Shown here piece after piece: positions 1-8,348 of a stretch of 64,000 nucleotides of DNA. The number at the start of each line of letters is the position of its first letter. Position 1 is the first letter of the stretch. Source of the DNA: Cytomitobacter sp965233535 (lineage in GTDB: Bacteria; Pseudomonadota; Alphaproteobacteria; CAJXXZ01; 1604HC); assembly GCA_965233535.1 (NCBI GenBank), contig OZ247489.1, positions 248,001 to 312,000 of the forward strand. Reading direction: 5' to 3'. Under the pieces are notes generated by a model. It did no database searches, had not been told where the DNA came from, and saw only the letters and a program-made list of their open reading frames with translations. The position numbers and the translations under genes were made by a program.

Positions 1-970
1 CTCTAATTTGATGTGATATTTCAATTGGTAAAAAGGTAAGAGACATTTCTTGTATGCATTTGTTAATCAAGAACTCTTGTGATTTACCACCTTCGCTGAA
101 ATAGCTGGAGATTGCACTTATAGTCGCAAGTATCATCTTATATTCATTGCTACCTTCTTGGAATGACTTGTTTGCACAATATGTTTTAAGGTCATCTTTT
201 AATTCATCTGCATCTTGCCTATCGTGTATTTCAAATTTAGATACAATGTAATCCGCTAAAGTGATAGCATGATTCTTTATATCCTCTTTGTTGTAGCTGC
301 TTTCCCCTAATAGGTTGATCAAGTTAATATATAACTCATCTGATGAAATTTTAAGTTTGGTTGTTTTTAAAACTCTGAGAAAAGCTTTCGCAAGACTTAA
401 ATCAAGTCTTTCTTGAGAAAATTGTGTGCTTTTTGTAAATTCAGTATGTTTGAATTCAGTGCCAGGTGTAGTGTTAAGGGCTGCTTTTAAAGCCTCTTTT
501 CTGGCTGGAGATATGTTGTATTCAGTCTTAAATGTGTTGTTATTAATTGCATATTTCAATGTATCATCTAATAAGTGATAGTCTTTTGGTGCATTATGAT
601 CATATGCAAATGCCTCTAAGCCTTTTGTTACTGTCAAACTTTTTTTTACAAAATGATATGCAGTTGATTGATCATCATGTAGAGAAATAAGAATTGAAAC
701 AGGCGTGTTGCCTGGTCCATCTAGGACAATATCATTAATAACAAATCCTACTAATTTAACACCTTTAACATTTTTAGTGGCTGCTTCTACAATAGCTTTA
801 TCTATCTGCCCTTGTAGTTTTGAATCTTTAACTGCATCAAATACATTATTCATCACTTTGCCTTCGAAGCTCATACGATGATCAGTTGCTTTCTTTATGA
901 TGTCAGATTGACTATCTGAATTACAAGTGGCGATTATAGATATTAATGCTACTTTTAAAATGTTTTTCAT
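1..970 (-). CDS. Secreted paralogue of the MKNIL family, 3' end cut off by window edge
   Basis: Reading the minus strand from the ATG at 968-970 gives an open frame of 323 codons that leaves the window on the left, so the C-terminus is missing. The N-terminus (MKNILKVALISIIATCNSD) is a signal peptide almost identical to those of the four genes at 8349-15721, with likely signal peptidase I cleavage after the small residue following Cys-Asn. Family blocks are visible: VKLVGFVINDI, then ILISLHDD, then YHLLDDTLKYAI, then SPARKEALKAAL. No known domain was recognised. It is separated from the rest of its family by the trxB-mutL region. No Shine-Dalgarno precedes the ATG. Exported protein of unknown function; periplasmic, surface or host-exposed location is inferred only from the signal peptide. 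Confidence 0.8.
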   Translation of the reverse strand, partial: MKNILKVALISIIATCNSDSQSDIIKKATDHRMSFEGKVMNNVFDAVKDSKLQGQIDKAIVEAATKNVKGVKLVGFVINDIVLDGPGNTPVSILISLHDDQSTAYHFVKKSLTVTKGLEAFAYDHNAPKDYHLLDDTLKYAINNNTFKTEYNISPARKEALKAALNTTPGTEFKHTEFTKSTQFSQERLDLSLAKAFLRVLKTTKLKISSDELYINLINLLGESSYNKEDIKNHAITLADYIVSKFEIHDRQDADELKDDLKTYCANKSFQEGSNEYKMILATISAISSYFSEGGKSQEFLINKCIQEMSLTFLPIEISHQIR

Positions 971-1060
971 AATCTAAAGTTTATTTGCACTATATTGTAA
1001 AAGTATGAATTTTCCTCGTAAAAATCATTAAATATATGCATGAATTTTTTTATATCTTGA

Positions 1061-2011
1061 TTAGGAAGTTTGGATATATTTAATAGCTTCAACTCCAGCC
1101 ATACAACCTTGTCCTGCAGATGTTATAGCTTGTTTGTATACTTTATCAATTACATCTCCAGCTACAAACATGCCTGGAACTGCTGTTTTAACTCCATCAG
1201 CAATAATATAACCTTCAGAATCTAAAGGTAAAAAATCCTTTACTAAATCTGTTTGAGGAGAGTGGCCAATTGCAATAAAGACACCCTCAGTTTTTACTTC
1301 ATATATTTCTTTCGAAATAGTGTTTAATACTTTAATTCCTGTGACGCTTTTTGGTTTTGCATTTCCTATAACCTCATTTAAAGTGCAATTTAGGTGTAAT
1401 TTAATATTTTTGATTTTCAGCATTCGATCTTGCATGATTTGCTCTGCTCGAAATGTATCCCTTCTATGAATTAAATGGACCGTAGAGGCAATATTAGATA
1501 AATATATAGCTTCTTCTACAGCCGTATTCCCACCACCGATAACTGCAACTTCAGCATTTTTATAAAACGCTCCATCACATGTAGCGCATGTAGAAACTCC
1601 ATAACCAAGATAATTGTACTCACTGTCTAAACCTAGATATTTTGCTTTTGCTCCAGTAGCTAAAATCACAGATTTGCAAGTATATTTTGTGCCAAAATCT
1701 GATTCTAGAATGATTTTCCCTTGTGGATTGATTTTTAAAATTGTTTCCTCTTTAATAGTGCATCCAACATCAACAGCTTGCTTATGCATTTTTTGCATTA
1801 AAAGTTTAGCAGACTCTTCATCGAATCCTGGGTAATTTTCTATTGAAGTAGTAGTCATAAGCTGTCCTTTAGATTGAGGTCCCTCGAATATTACTACTTT
1901 TAAATTTGCTCTTGCGCAGTATAATGCAGCACTTAAACCAGCAGGTCCAGAGCCTATAATTCCTACCTCAAATTGATTGTTTGCTAAATCATCATTTTGT
2001 AATGTGTTCAT
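1061..2011 (-). CDS. trxB: Thioredoxin-disulfide reductase
   Basis: 316 residues, the usual length of TrxB. The FAD-binding Rossmann motif GIIGSGPAGLSAALYCARA lies near residue 17, the redox-active CATC (in STCATCDGAFY) near residue 142, the NADPH-binding GGGNTAVEEA follows it, and the C-terminal FAD contact GMFVAGDVIDKVYKQAITSA is intact. It transfers electrons from NADPH to thioredoxin in the cytoplasm. It is the only gene of its unit and is divergent from alr. The start is supported by a promoter whose -10 box is six bases before the ATG; there is no Shine-Dalgarno. Nothing unusual in the protein. Confidence 0.96.
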   Translation of the reverse strand: MNTLQNDDLANNQFEVGIIGSGPAGLSAALYCARANLKVVIFEGPQSKGQLMTTTSIENYPGFDEESAKLLMQKMHKQAVDVGCTIKEETILKINPQGKIILESDFGTKYTCKSVILATGAKAKYLGLDSEYNYLGYGVSTCATCDGAFYKNAEVAVIGGGNTAVEEAIYLSNIASTVHLIHRRDTFRAEQIMQDRMLKIKNIKLHLNCTLNEVIGNAKPKSVTGIKVLNTISKEIYEVKTEGVFIAIGHSPQTDLVKDFLPLDSEGYIIADGVKTAVPGMFVAGDVIDKVYKQAITSAGQGCMAGVEAIKYIQTS

Positions 2012-2046
2012 ATTTAAATTTTAAGTGAAATAATATACAAGCACAA
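2012..2046 (-). promoter_or_regulatory. trxB promoter, leaderless type
   Basis: On the minus strand TTGTGC (2041-2046), a 17-base spacer, then TAAAAT (2018-2023), then six bases to the trxB ATG. With normal sigma-70 spacing transcription would begin at or next to the A of the ATG. Seen in sequence; promoter function is inferred. Confidence 0.55.
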
Positions 2047-2074
2047 TCGTACATTGACCTTATAAACTTTATGA

Positions 2075-2103
2075 TTGAGAAAATGGTTTGAGAAATGTAT
2101 AAT
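2075..2103 (+). promoter_or_regulatory. alr promoter, leaderless type
   Basis: TTGAGA (2075-2080), 17 bases, TATAAT (2098-2103): a near-consensus sigma-70 promoter. Seven bases later comes GTG at 2111. The upstream TTG at 2075, which would otherwise extend the reading frame, is the -35 box itself, so translation must begin downstream of it. Confidence 0.65.
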
Positions 2104-2110
2104 AAAAGTT

Positions 2111-3202
2111 GTGAATAATTCTCCTGTTTTTAAAATCAACTTAAAAAAATTAGTAAAAAATTACAATAAAATTAGCCAAATAGTAGGTCCATGCAGTGCT
2201 GTTATAAAGTGCAATGCATATGGATTTGGAGCATTAGAGACAAGTAAAGCTTTACTAAATGGAAGTATGTGCAGAGATTTTTATGTAAGTAACATAGAGG
2301 AAGCATTAGAAATCCGATCATTGTCAGATTCTATAAATATTTATTTATTGAGCTCTTTTAATATTGATGAATTAGAAATTGCATGGGATAATAATCTCAT
2401 ACCTGTTTGTTTCACCAAACAGCAGGTAGAATTTTGGACTCAAAAGTGTGAAAGCACTTTCAAGCGGAAGTCTATTGTCGTACAAATAGAAACTGGCTTG
2501 AACCGATTAGGAATGAGTTTAGAAGATTTTAATGAAATTCAGAAATATAATCCGAAAATAAAATTTGTGATGCACCATTTAGCATGTGGATATGATGTGA
2601 ATAATGATATGAATAAAAAGCAACTTCAAGTTATTAGTCAAATAAAAGGGTTTTCTAAAACCTTATCATCATCATGTGGAGTTTTGTTGGATAAAGAACA
2701 TCATGGTGATTTAGTGCGTCTTGGTCGTTTTCTATATGGTTCTAATGAAAACACAGTAAATTATAATGAAAAGAATGGAAGTGATAATTATAGCTTTAAG
2801 AAAAATGATTTAAATATTAATGGAGTAAAAATAGAGGTTGTAGGCACTTTAACTGCAAATATTATATCAACAAAATTAGTTAAAAAAGATGAATATATAG
2901 GTTATTCTAATGATTATATCGCTACTAAAGATATGGAAATAGCTGTTGTGAATATTGGTTATGGTGATGGATATTCAATTAGGAATGGGTATGTTTTTAC
3001 CAATGGGCACTACGCGAAAATTATATCTCTTGCGATGGATTATTTAACTATTGATATAACTGGAATTGAGATTAAAAATCCTGAAGTTGAGCTGTTAGGA
3101 GAGAATATTACTTTTGAAAAAATCAGTAAATGGAATTATCCAGTTAAGGGTTTTGAAGTTACAACTTCTTTAGGTAGTCGTGTAAAAAAAGTTTACTCCT
3201 AA
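2111..3202 (+). CDS. alr: Alanine racemase
   Basis: About 363 residues from the GTG start chosen here. The frame is open from TTG 2075, but that codon is the -35 box of a strong promoter, and the family normally starts just before the residues read here as PVFKINLKKLVKNY. The PLP-lysine motif VIKCNAYGFGA is near the N-terminus; the C-terminal domain contains IGYGDGYSI and ends with TTSLGSRVKKVY. The enzyme interconverts L- and D-alanine for peptidoglycan synthesis. Together with murA, ftsW and rodA in this window it argues that the organism makes a peptidoglycan-related wall. The C-terminal domain is somewhat diverged (family Tyr region read as GYSNDYIA). Single gene between trxB and ileS. 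Confidence 0.88.
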   Translation: MNNSPVFKINLKKLVKNYNKISQIVGPCSAVIKCNAYGFGALETSKALLNGSMCRDFYVSNIEEALEIRSLSDSINIYLLSSFNIDELEIAWDNNLIPVCFTKQQVEFWTQKCESTFKRKSIVVQIETGLNRLGMSLEDFNEIQKYNPKIKFVMHHLACGYDVNNDMNKKQLQVISQIKGFSKTLSSSCGVLLDKEHHGDLVRLGRFLYGSNENTVNYNEKNGSDNYSFKKNDLNINGVKIEVVGTLTANIISTKLVKKDEYIGYSNDYIATKDMEIAVVNIGYGDGYSIRNGYVFTNGHYAKIISLAMDYLTIDITGIEIKNPEVELLGENITFEKISKWNYPVKGFEVTTSLGSRVKKVYS

Positions 3203-3260
3203 GATTAAATTTATATCTGTAAAATCAAGAAATATATAATGCTTGATATATGATTTCGTA

Positions 3261-3289
3261 TTCTGTTGCAGTGAAATATATTGTAAGAT
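3261..3289 (+). promoter_or_regulatory. ileS promoter, leaderless type
   Basis: TTCTGT (3261-3266), 17 bases, TAAGAT (3284-3289), six bases to the ileS ATG. The -35 match is weak; the -10 position fits the pattern seen at other first genes in this window. Confidence 0.35.
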
Positions 3290-3295
3290 ATGTGA

Positions 3296-5998
3296 ATGAA
3301 GTATCCAGTTGCATTGCCAAAAACTACATTTGGAATAAAGTCGAATAAAAATGATGAAATTTTATCATTTTGGAAAGAAATATCTTTATATAAAAAATTA
3401 AGTCAACGAGATTCTGAAAAATTTCTTTTACATGATGGGCCTCCATTTGCTAACGGTGCTCCTCATATGGGACATGCTGTTAATAAGATTATGAAAGATA
3501 TTTTCAATCGTGGAAAAGCATTGTTAGGATATAAATTAGATTTTATACCAGGATGGGATTGTCATGGACTACCTATAGAAGCAGCAGTTGAGGCCGCATT
3601 AAAAAAATCTGGAAAACGACGTTCTGAGTTGAATATAAGTGAATTTAGAGAATTATGCGCAGACTTTGCTTCAAAATGGATTGAAGTTCAAAAAGAAGGT
3701 TTCATTCGAATGGGTGTGATTGGTGATTTTGAAAATCCATATAAAACTATGGATAGTCAACTAGAAATTTTAAAAGAATTTCATAAATTTGTTGCTGATG
3801 GATTGATTTATAGGGGGTCTAAACCTGTAATGTGGTCATGTTCTGAAGCCACAGCATTAGCTGAAGCTGAAGTTGAATATCAAGATAAGAAAAGCAACGC
3901 TGTGTATGTGAAATTGGAAATAATAAAACATGATACCTTAGCTGGCTGTAAAGTTGTGATTTGGACAACAACACCATGGACATTACCAGCTAATAGAGCG
4001 GTAGCTTATGGAGCAGATTTTGAATATGTAATTTGTGAAACTGATAATGAGAAATTGATTGTTGCGAAAGATTTATATGATGATTTTTGTAATAAAATAA
4101 ATGATTCTAAAATAATTCGTACTTTTTCAGGCACAGAATTGCATGGCGCGATATGTAAACATCCAATGCATAGCATGGGCTTTGAAATTGAGATTCCAGT
4201 TCTTGAAAGTGATCATGTTTCTTTGGATCAAGGTACAGGTTTAGTTCATATTGCTCCAAGTCATGGTGAAGAAGATTTTGTATTAGGTAAGAAATTTGAT
4301 TTAGAAGTTCCTGAACTGATTGATGCAAAAGGAAATTATAAGCCTGATGTGCCATTTGTAGGTGGTGAGAATATTTTTGAAAGTGAAGATAAAATTATTG
4401 ATGAGTTGAGAAAGTTTAATATTCTGGTTTCTCATGAAAAAATCACACACTCTTACCCTCATTCTTGGAGATCACGTAAACCATTAATATATAGGGTTAC
4501 ACCACAGTGGTTTATTAGTATAGACAAAATGAAGAAAAACACTCTTTCAGCAATTGATGACGTAAATTGGATTCCTGATTTTGGTAAAATGAGATTTAAA
4601 TCTATGTTGGAAAATAGGGGAGATTGGTGTGTTTCTAGGCAAAGGGTTTGGGGTGTTCCGCTAGCTACTTTGTATAATGAAGAAACTGGGGAAACATTAT
4701 CAGATCCACAAGTTTTGAAAAAAATTCAAGATAAGTTAGAAGAAAATGGAGTAGGGGCTTGGTGGTCAATTGCAAGTGAAATTGCAAAAGATTACCCAGG
4801 TTATGTTCCTACTTATGATATTTTGGATGTCTGGTTTGAATCTGGTGCTAGTCAATCTTATGTTTTAAATGGTGAAAAAGCTGATGTGTATTTCGAAGGA
4901 TCAGATCAACATAGAGGTTGGTTCCAATCTTCTGCTTTACAAGCCTCTAGAGAAAGCGCAACTTTACCGTATAAAAATTTGATTACACATGGATTTGTAG
5001 TTGATAAGCATGGTAAAAAAATGTCTAAATCTCTTGGAAATGGTGTGGATCCAATTGAAATTATTGAAACACATGGTGCAGATTTAATAAGATTATGGAT
5101 TTCAAATCAAAATTATACAGAAGACTTACGTTGGAGTTTAGAGCATTTAAATCGCGTGAAAGATATGGAAAAAAGATTTAGAAACACGATCAAATATGCA
5201 TTAGGAAGTATTCAATTTGGATTTGAGCATGGGGAAATGCCTATGTTAGAGCAATATATTTTGCATAAACTGTATGTTTTGAATGAAGAGTTTAAAGATG
5301 CTGTAAATGAATTTACTACATATAAATTTATGAAGAAATTATTCCTTTTTTGTACTGTAGATTTATCTGCATTTTATTTTGATATTAGAAAAGATGTTTT
5401 GTACTGTGATGATGTTAATAACGAATTATCCAAATCTATTAGAATGGTTTTAAAGTATACATTAGATTGTTTGGTTAGGTGGTTAGCTCCTATCATGACT
5501 TTTGCTACTGAAGAAGCTTGGCATGCGATGGGTAATACAGGATCTATACATGAGGAAAAAATCTTAGATTTAGATGCAAAATGGTTTAATAAAGATATAG
5601 AAGACAAAATGGAAAATATTAGAGAAATAAGGAAAGTTGTTACATCTGCTCTAGAGATTATGAGAGAAAATAAAGATGTTAATGCAAGTACTGAAGCTGA
5701 AGTTATAATTATTTGCGATACATTGGATAAAGAATTTGAAATGCAAATGAAAGAGATTTGTATAGTATCAAATGTAAGGATTTTTAATGCTAATGAATTT
5801 GCGATTTATAAAAAAGAGATGAATCTTGATCAAGAAACTTTCACTCTAAATGATGTGAAAGATGTAGAGGTGGTTACGAAGAAAGCTGCAGGTATCAAAT
5901 GTCCACGATGTAAGAAAGTTTATGAAAATACAGAAGAATTATGTGAGAGATGTGAGACAGTTGTGAAAAATTGGAGTGATATTGAAGGTGTTAATTGA
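3296..5998 (+). CDS. ileS: Isoleucyl-tRNA synthetase
   Basis: 900 residues, close to the length of bacterial type-1 IleRS. Class I signature HMGH sits in GPPFANGAPHMGHAVNK near residue 50 and KMSKS in KHGKKMSKSLGNGVDP near residue 575. The connecting editing domain has WTTTPWTLPANRAVA and the GTGLVHIAPSHGEEDF block. The C-terminus carries a zinc-knuckle-like CPRCKKVY...LCERC pair, as in type-1 bacterial enzymes, so it is complete. It charges tRNA-Ile in the cytoplasm. First gene of an ileS-lspA-mutL series; ileS followed by lspA is a widely conserved bacterial neighbourhood. Confidence 0.97.
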   Translation: MKYPVALPKTTFGIKSNKNDEILSFWKEISLYKKLSQRDSEKFLLHDGPPFANGAPHMGHAVNKIMKDIFNRGKALLGYKLDFIPGWDCHGLPIEAAVEAALKKSGKRRSELNISEFRELCADFASKWIEVQKEGFIRMGVIGDFENPYKTMDSQLEILKEFHKFVADGLIYRGSKPVMWSCSEATALAEAEVEYQDKKSNAVYVKLEIIKHDTLAGCKVVIWTTTPWTLPANRAVAYGADFEYVICETDNEKLIVAKDLYDDFCNKINDSKIIRTFSGTELHGAICKHPMHSMGFEIEIPVLESDHVSLDQGTGLVHIAPSHGEEDFVLGKKFDLEVPELIDAKGNYKPDVPFVGGENIFESEDKIIDELRKFNILVSHEKITHSYPHSWRSRKPLIYRVTPQWFISIDKMKKNTLSAIDDVNWIPDFGKMRFKSMLENRGDWCVSRQRVWGVPLATLYNEETGETLSDPQVLKKIQDKLEENGVGAWWSIASEIAKDYPGYVPTYDILDVWFESGASQSYVLNGEKADVYFEGSDQHRGWFQSSALQASRESATLPYKNLITHGFVVDKHGKKMSKSLGNGVDPIEIIETHGADLIRLWISNQNYTEDLRWSLEHLNRVKDMEKRFRNTIKYALGSIQFGFEHGEMPMLEQYILHKLYVLNEEFKDAVNEFTTYKFMKKLFLFCTVDLSAFYFDIRKDVLYCDDVNNELSKSIRMVLKYTLDCLVRWLAPIMTFATEEAWHAMGNTGSIHEEKILDLDAKWFNKDIEDKMENIREIRKVVTSALEIMRENKDVNASTEAEVIIICDTLDKEFEMQMKEICIVSNVRIFNANEFAIYKKEMNLDQETFTLNDVKDVEVVTKKAAGIKCPRCKKVYENTEELCERCETVVKNWSDIEGVN

Positions 5999-6037
5999 AT
6001 TCAATGTGTTTTATAATGTTTTTCATAAAGGGAATAT

Positions 6038-6481
6038 ATGATGAATAAGAATTTCATAACACTATTTATAGTTTTTATAGATCAAGCTACAAAGAGATTG
6101 GCGCACTATAGTGTTTCTAATGGAACTTATTTGATTTCCAGTTTTTTGAAAATAAAAGTATGTTGGAATTCTGGGTTAAGCTTTGGGGTTGGTGGTAGCC
6201 TCTATACTTGGGTTTTAAAATTAGCAGTTTTCACAGTTTGTGTTCATATGTTCATGATGTGGCGTCAGGTGAAAAATAGGTTTGATACAATAGTATATAG
6301 TTTGATTCTTGGAGGGGGAATAAGTAATTTATTAGATAGATTTTTTTATAACTCTGTTTTAGATTTCATTTCTATTGATGCTTTTGGTATATCATTTCCT
6401 GTATTTAATGTGGCAGATATATGTATAAGCTTGGGTGTTTTATTGATGTTATCAAGGCATTTGCCGCTATATAGAAAGTGA
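6038..6481 (+). CDS. lspA: Lipoprotein signal peptidase (signal peptidase II)
   Basis: 147 residues, typical of LspA. The two catalytic aspartates are recognisable in GGGISNLLDRFFYNSVLDFI and FPVFNVADICISLGVLL; four hydrophobic segments span the inner membrane. It cleaves signal peptides of diacylglyceryl-modified prolipoproteins. AAAGGGAATAT in front of the two adjacent ATG codons provides a Shine-Dalgarno, in contrast to the SD-less first genes of units here; either ATG (6038 or 6041) could be used. It lies 39 bases after ileS and 4 bases before mutL, so it is probably co-transcribed with both. Confidence 0.92.
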   Translation: MMNKNFITLFIVFIDQATKRLAHYSVSNGTYLISSFLKIKVCWNSGLSFGVGGSLYTWVLKLAVFTVCVHMFMMWRQVKNRFDTIVYSLILGGGISNLLDRFFYNSVLDFISIDAFGISFPVFNVADICISLGVLLMLSRHLPLYRK

Positions 6482-6485
6482 TATT

Positions 6486-8318
6486 ATGAGTGTAATCAAA
6501 AAACTTCCTGAAAAACTTATTCGACAAATTGCAGCTGGTGAAGTTGTTGTGCGTCCAGTTTCTATTGTTAAAGAATTGATTGAAAATGCAATTGACTCAG
6601 GAGCTACTGAAATTAATATAACCGCACATGATGGTGGAAAAACTTTTATTCAAGTTGAAGATAATGGTTGCGGAATGGAGCTAGAAGACTTAAAAATTTG
6701 CTTAGATCATCACGCTACATCTAAATTAGAGGATTTATGGAGTATTTCCACTTTAGGTTTTAGAGGTGAAGCACTTTACGCTATTAGTTCAGTTGCAGAT
6801 ATAGAGATCAAAACATCTAGAAATGAAGATAGTTATATTTTAACATCACGTAATCAAGTTCAAGATATTCAACCATCTAAGCCTCGTTTAGGCACGAGAG
6901 TAAGTGTATCTAATTTATTTCAAAACACTCCAGCAAGGTTGAAATTTTTAAGGGCAGATTATACAGAGTGGAACTTGATCTTGGATTACGTTCAAAAGAT
7001 TTCACTTGCTTATCCACATATAACTTGGTTCTTATATAAAGGGTCAAAAGTAGCTAAAAAATATAGCGCAATTGATGTTCAATCTAGAATAGAAGATGTT
7101 TTTGGAGTTTCAGAGCAATTTTTCAAAATTGATTATAAACAAGATGGATACTCACTAGAAGGTTTGTTTAGTAAGAGCCATTATCCAAATAATAATTTTG
7201 TATTATTCGTAAATAATAGATATGTAAGAGATAAGGGGATTATGGGTTGTATTAGATCTGTACTTGCTGATTATATCCCTGAAAGACGTTGGCCATTAGG
7301 GATCTTGAAATTAACAGTCCCTGCAAATGAGATTGATGTTAATATCCATCCGACAAAAGAAGAAGTTAGATTAGTTAAATGGAATTTAATTAGAAATATT
7401 ATTGTGTCTTCGATTTACAATGCATTGAATGTAGATAGAGCCATGGCTAATCATAGTCGATTTGTTCCATTATATGATTTATATAGTCCTGCTTCTGATG
7501 AAGCAAAATTAAATAAGTCAGATGAGTCAAAAGATAAAATTGAAGAAAGTGAAAATCAGTTTTCTTATGAAAAAGTGAAATTACCTATGAGTAATAACAA
7601 AGTCACTTGTGAAATTTCAACCAATAAACCTTATGAACACTCTTCGATATCTTATGACATGTCAAAAAATAACAATCCTGATGTGCTTTCTAATAATATA
7701 CAAAATACACTTCTGAACAAAACAGTCTTACATAATACGGAAAAAGAAGATCCTTTGCATAATGGAGAAAAATATAGAGTTTTAGGTCAGTTTAAAAATA
7801 GTTATATTATGGTTGAAACATCAGATGGAATTTTGTTTATAGATCAGCATGCTGTGCATGAAAGATATGTTTATGAAAGCATGAAAAAGGAAATTAATGA
7901 ACATTCTGTTGAACAAAAACTTTTAATCCCTATGGATTTATATCTTACACCAAAGCAATTATCAGCTCTTAATAGTTTAGATGATAAATTAAAAAAATGG
8001 GGCTTGGTTATTGAAAATGATAAATTGATCTCAATTCCTAGTTTTTGGAGTTTGAATAAAGTGAAATATTTACTTGATATATTTTTTACGGCTTTAGCAG
8101 ATTTTGATACTGAGTGTCAGGATAGAATGTTATGGGGTAAGTTTTTAGCTGACATTGCGTGTAAAAATAGTATTAGAGCTGGGACAGCATTAAATGACCA
8201 ACAGTTGGAAAATTTAGTTAAAGCTGCTTTGGAAGGCCAGGGTGTGTGTAATCATGGTAGAAAATCTACTTATTTATTAAAATTAAAGGATATAGAAAAA
8301 ATGTTTGATAGAGTTTAA
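6486..8318 (+). CDS. mutL: DNA mismatch repair protein MutL
   Basis: 610 residues. The N-terminal GHKL ATPase is intact: AAGEVVVRPVSIVKELIENA (motif I with the catalytic Glu), DNGCGM (motif II), TLGFRGEALYAIS (motif III). The transducer domain contains VNNRYVRDKGI and the VNIHPTKEEVRL block. After a low-complexity linker (about residues 345-430) the dimerisation domain reads LFIDQHAVHERYVYE. The endonuclease metal motif DQHAxxE is represented as DQHAVHERY, so nicking activity as in most non-enterobacterial MutL is likely. No mutS is in the window. ATG starts 4 bases after lspA. Confidence 0.95.
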   Translation: MSVIKKLPEKLIRQIAAGEVVVRPVSIVKELIENAIDSGATEINITAHDGGKTFIQVEDNGCGMELEDLKICLDHHATSKLEDLWSISTLGFRGEALYAISSVADIEIKTSRNEDSYILTSRNQVQDIQPSKPRLGTRVSVSNLFQNTPARLKFLRADYTEWNLILDYVQKISLAYPHITWFLYKGSKVAKKYSAIDVQSRIEDVFGVSEQFFKIDYKQDGYSLEGLFSKSHYPNNNFVLFVNNRYVRDKGIMGCIRSVLADYIPERRWPLGILKLTVPANEIDVNIHPTKEEVRLVKWNLIRNIIVSSIYNALNVDRAMANHSRFVPLYDLYSPASDEAKLNKSDESKDKIEESENQFSYEKVKLPMSNNKVTCEISTNKPYEHSSISYDMSKNNNPDVLSNNIQNTLLNKTVLHNTEKEDPLHNGEKYRVLGQFKNSYIMVETSDGILFIDQHAVHERYVYESMKKEINEHSVEQKLLIPMDLYLTPKQLSALNSLDDKLKKWGLVIENDKLISIPSFWSLNKVKYLLDIFFTALADFDTECQDRMLWGKFLADIACKNSIRAGTALNDQQLENLVKAALEGQGVCNHGRKSTYLLKLKDIEKMFDRV

Positions 8319-8323
8319 TTTAC

Positions 8324-8345
8324 CAAACATTATGTTTGATATTTT
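8324..8345 (+). terminator. Stem-loop after mutL, candidate terminator
   Basis: CAAACATTATGTTTG (8324-8338) is a dyad with arms CAAAC and GTTTG around a small loop, followed by ATATTTTTATTT. It sits in the 30-base gap between convergent mutL and the minus-strand paralogue, where a terminator is expected. Confidence 0.45.
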
Positions 8346-8348
8346 TAT

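Noticed and set aside
2075..2110. TTG start for alr
   Set aside because: TTG 2075 is the -35 hexamer of a near-consensus promoter ending seven bases before GTG 2111.
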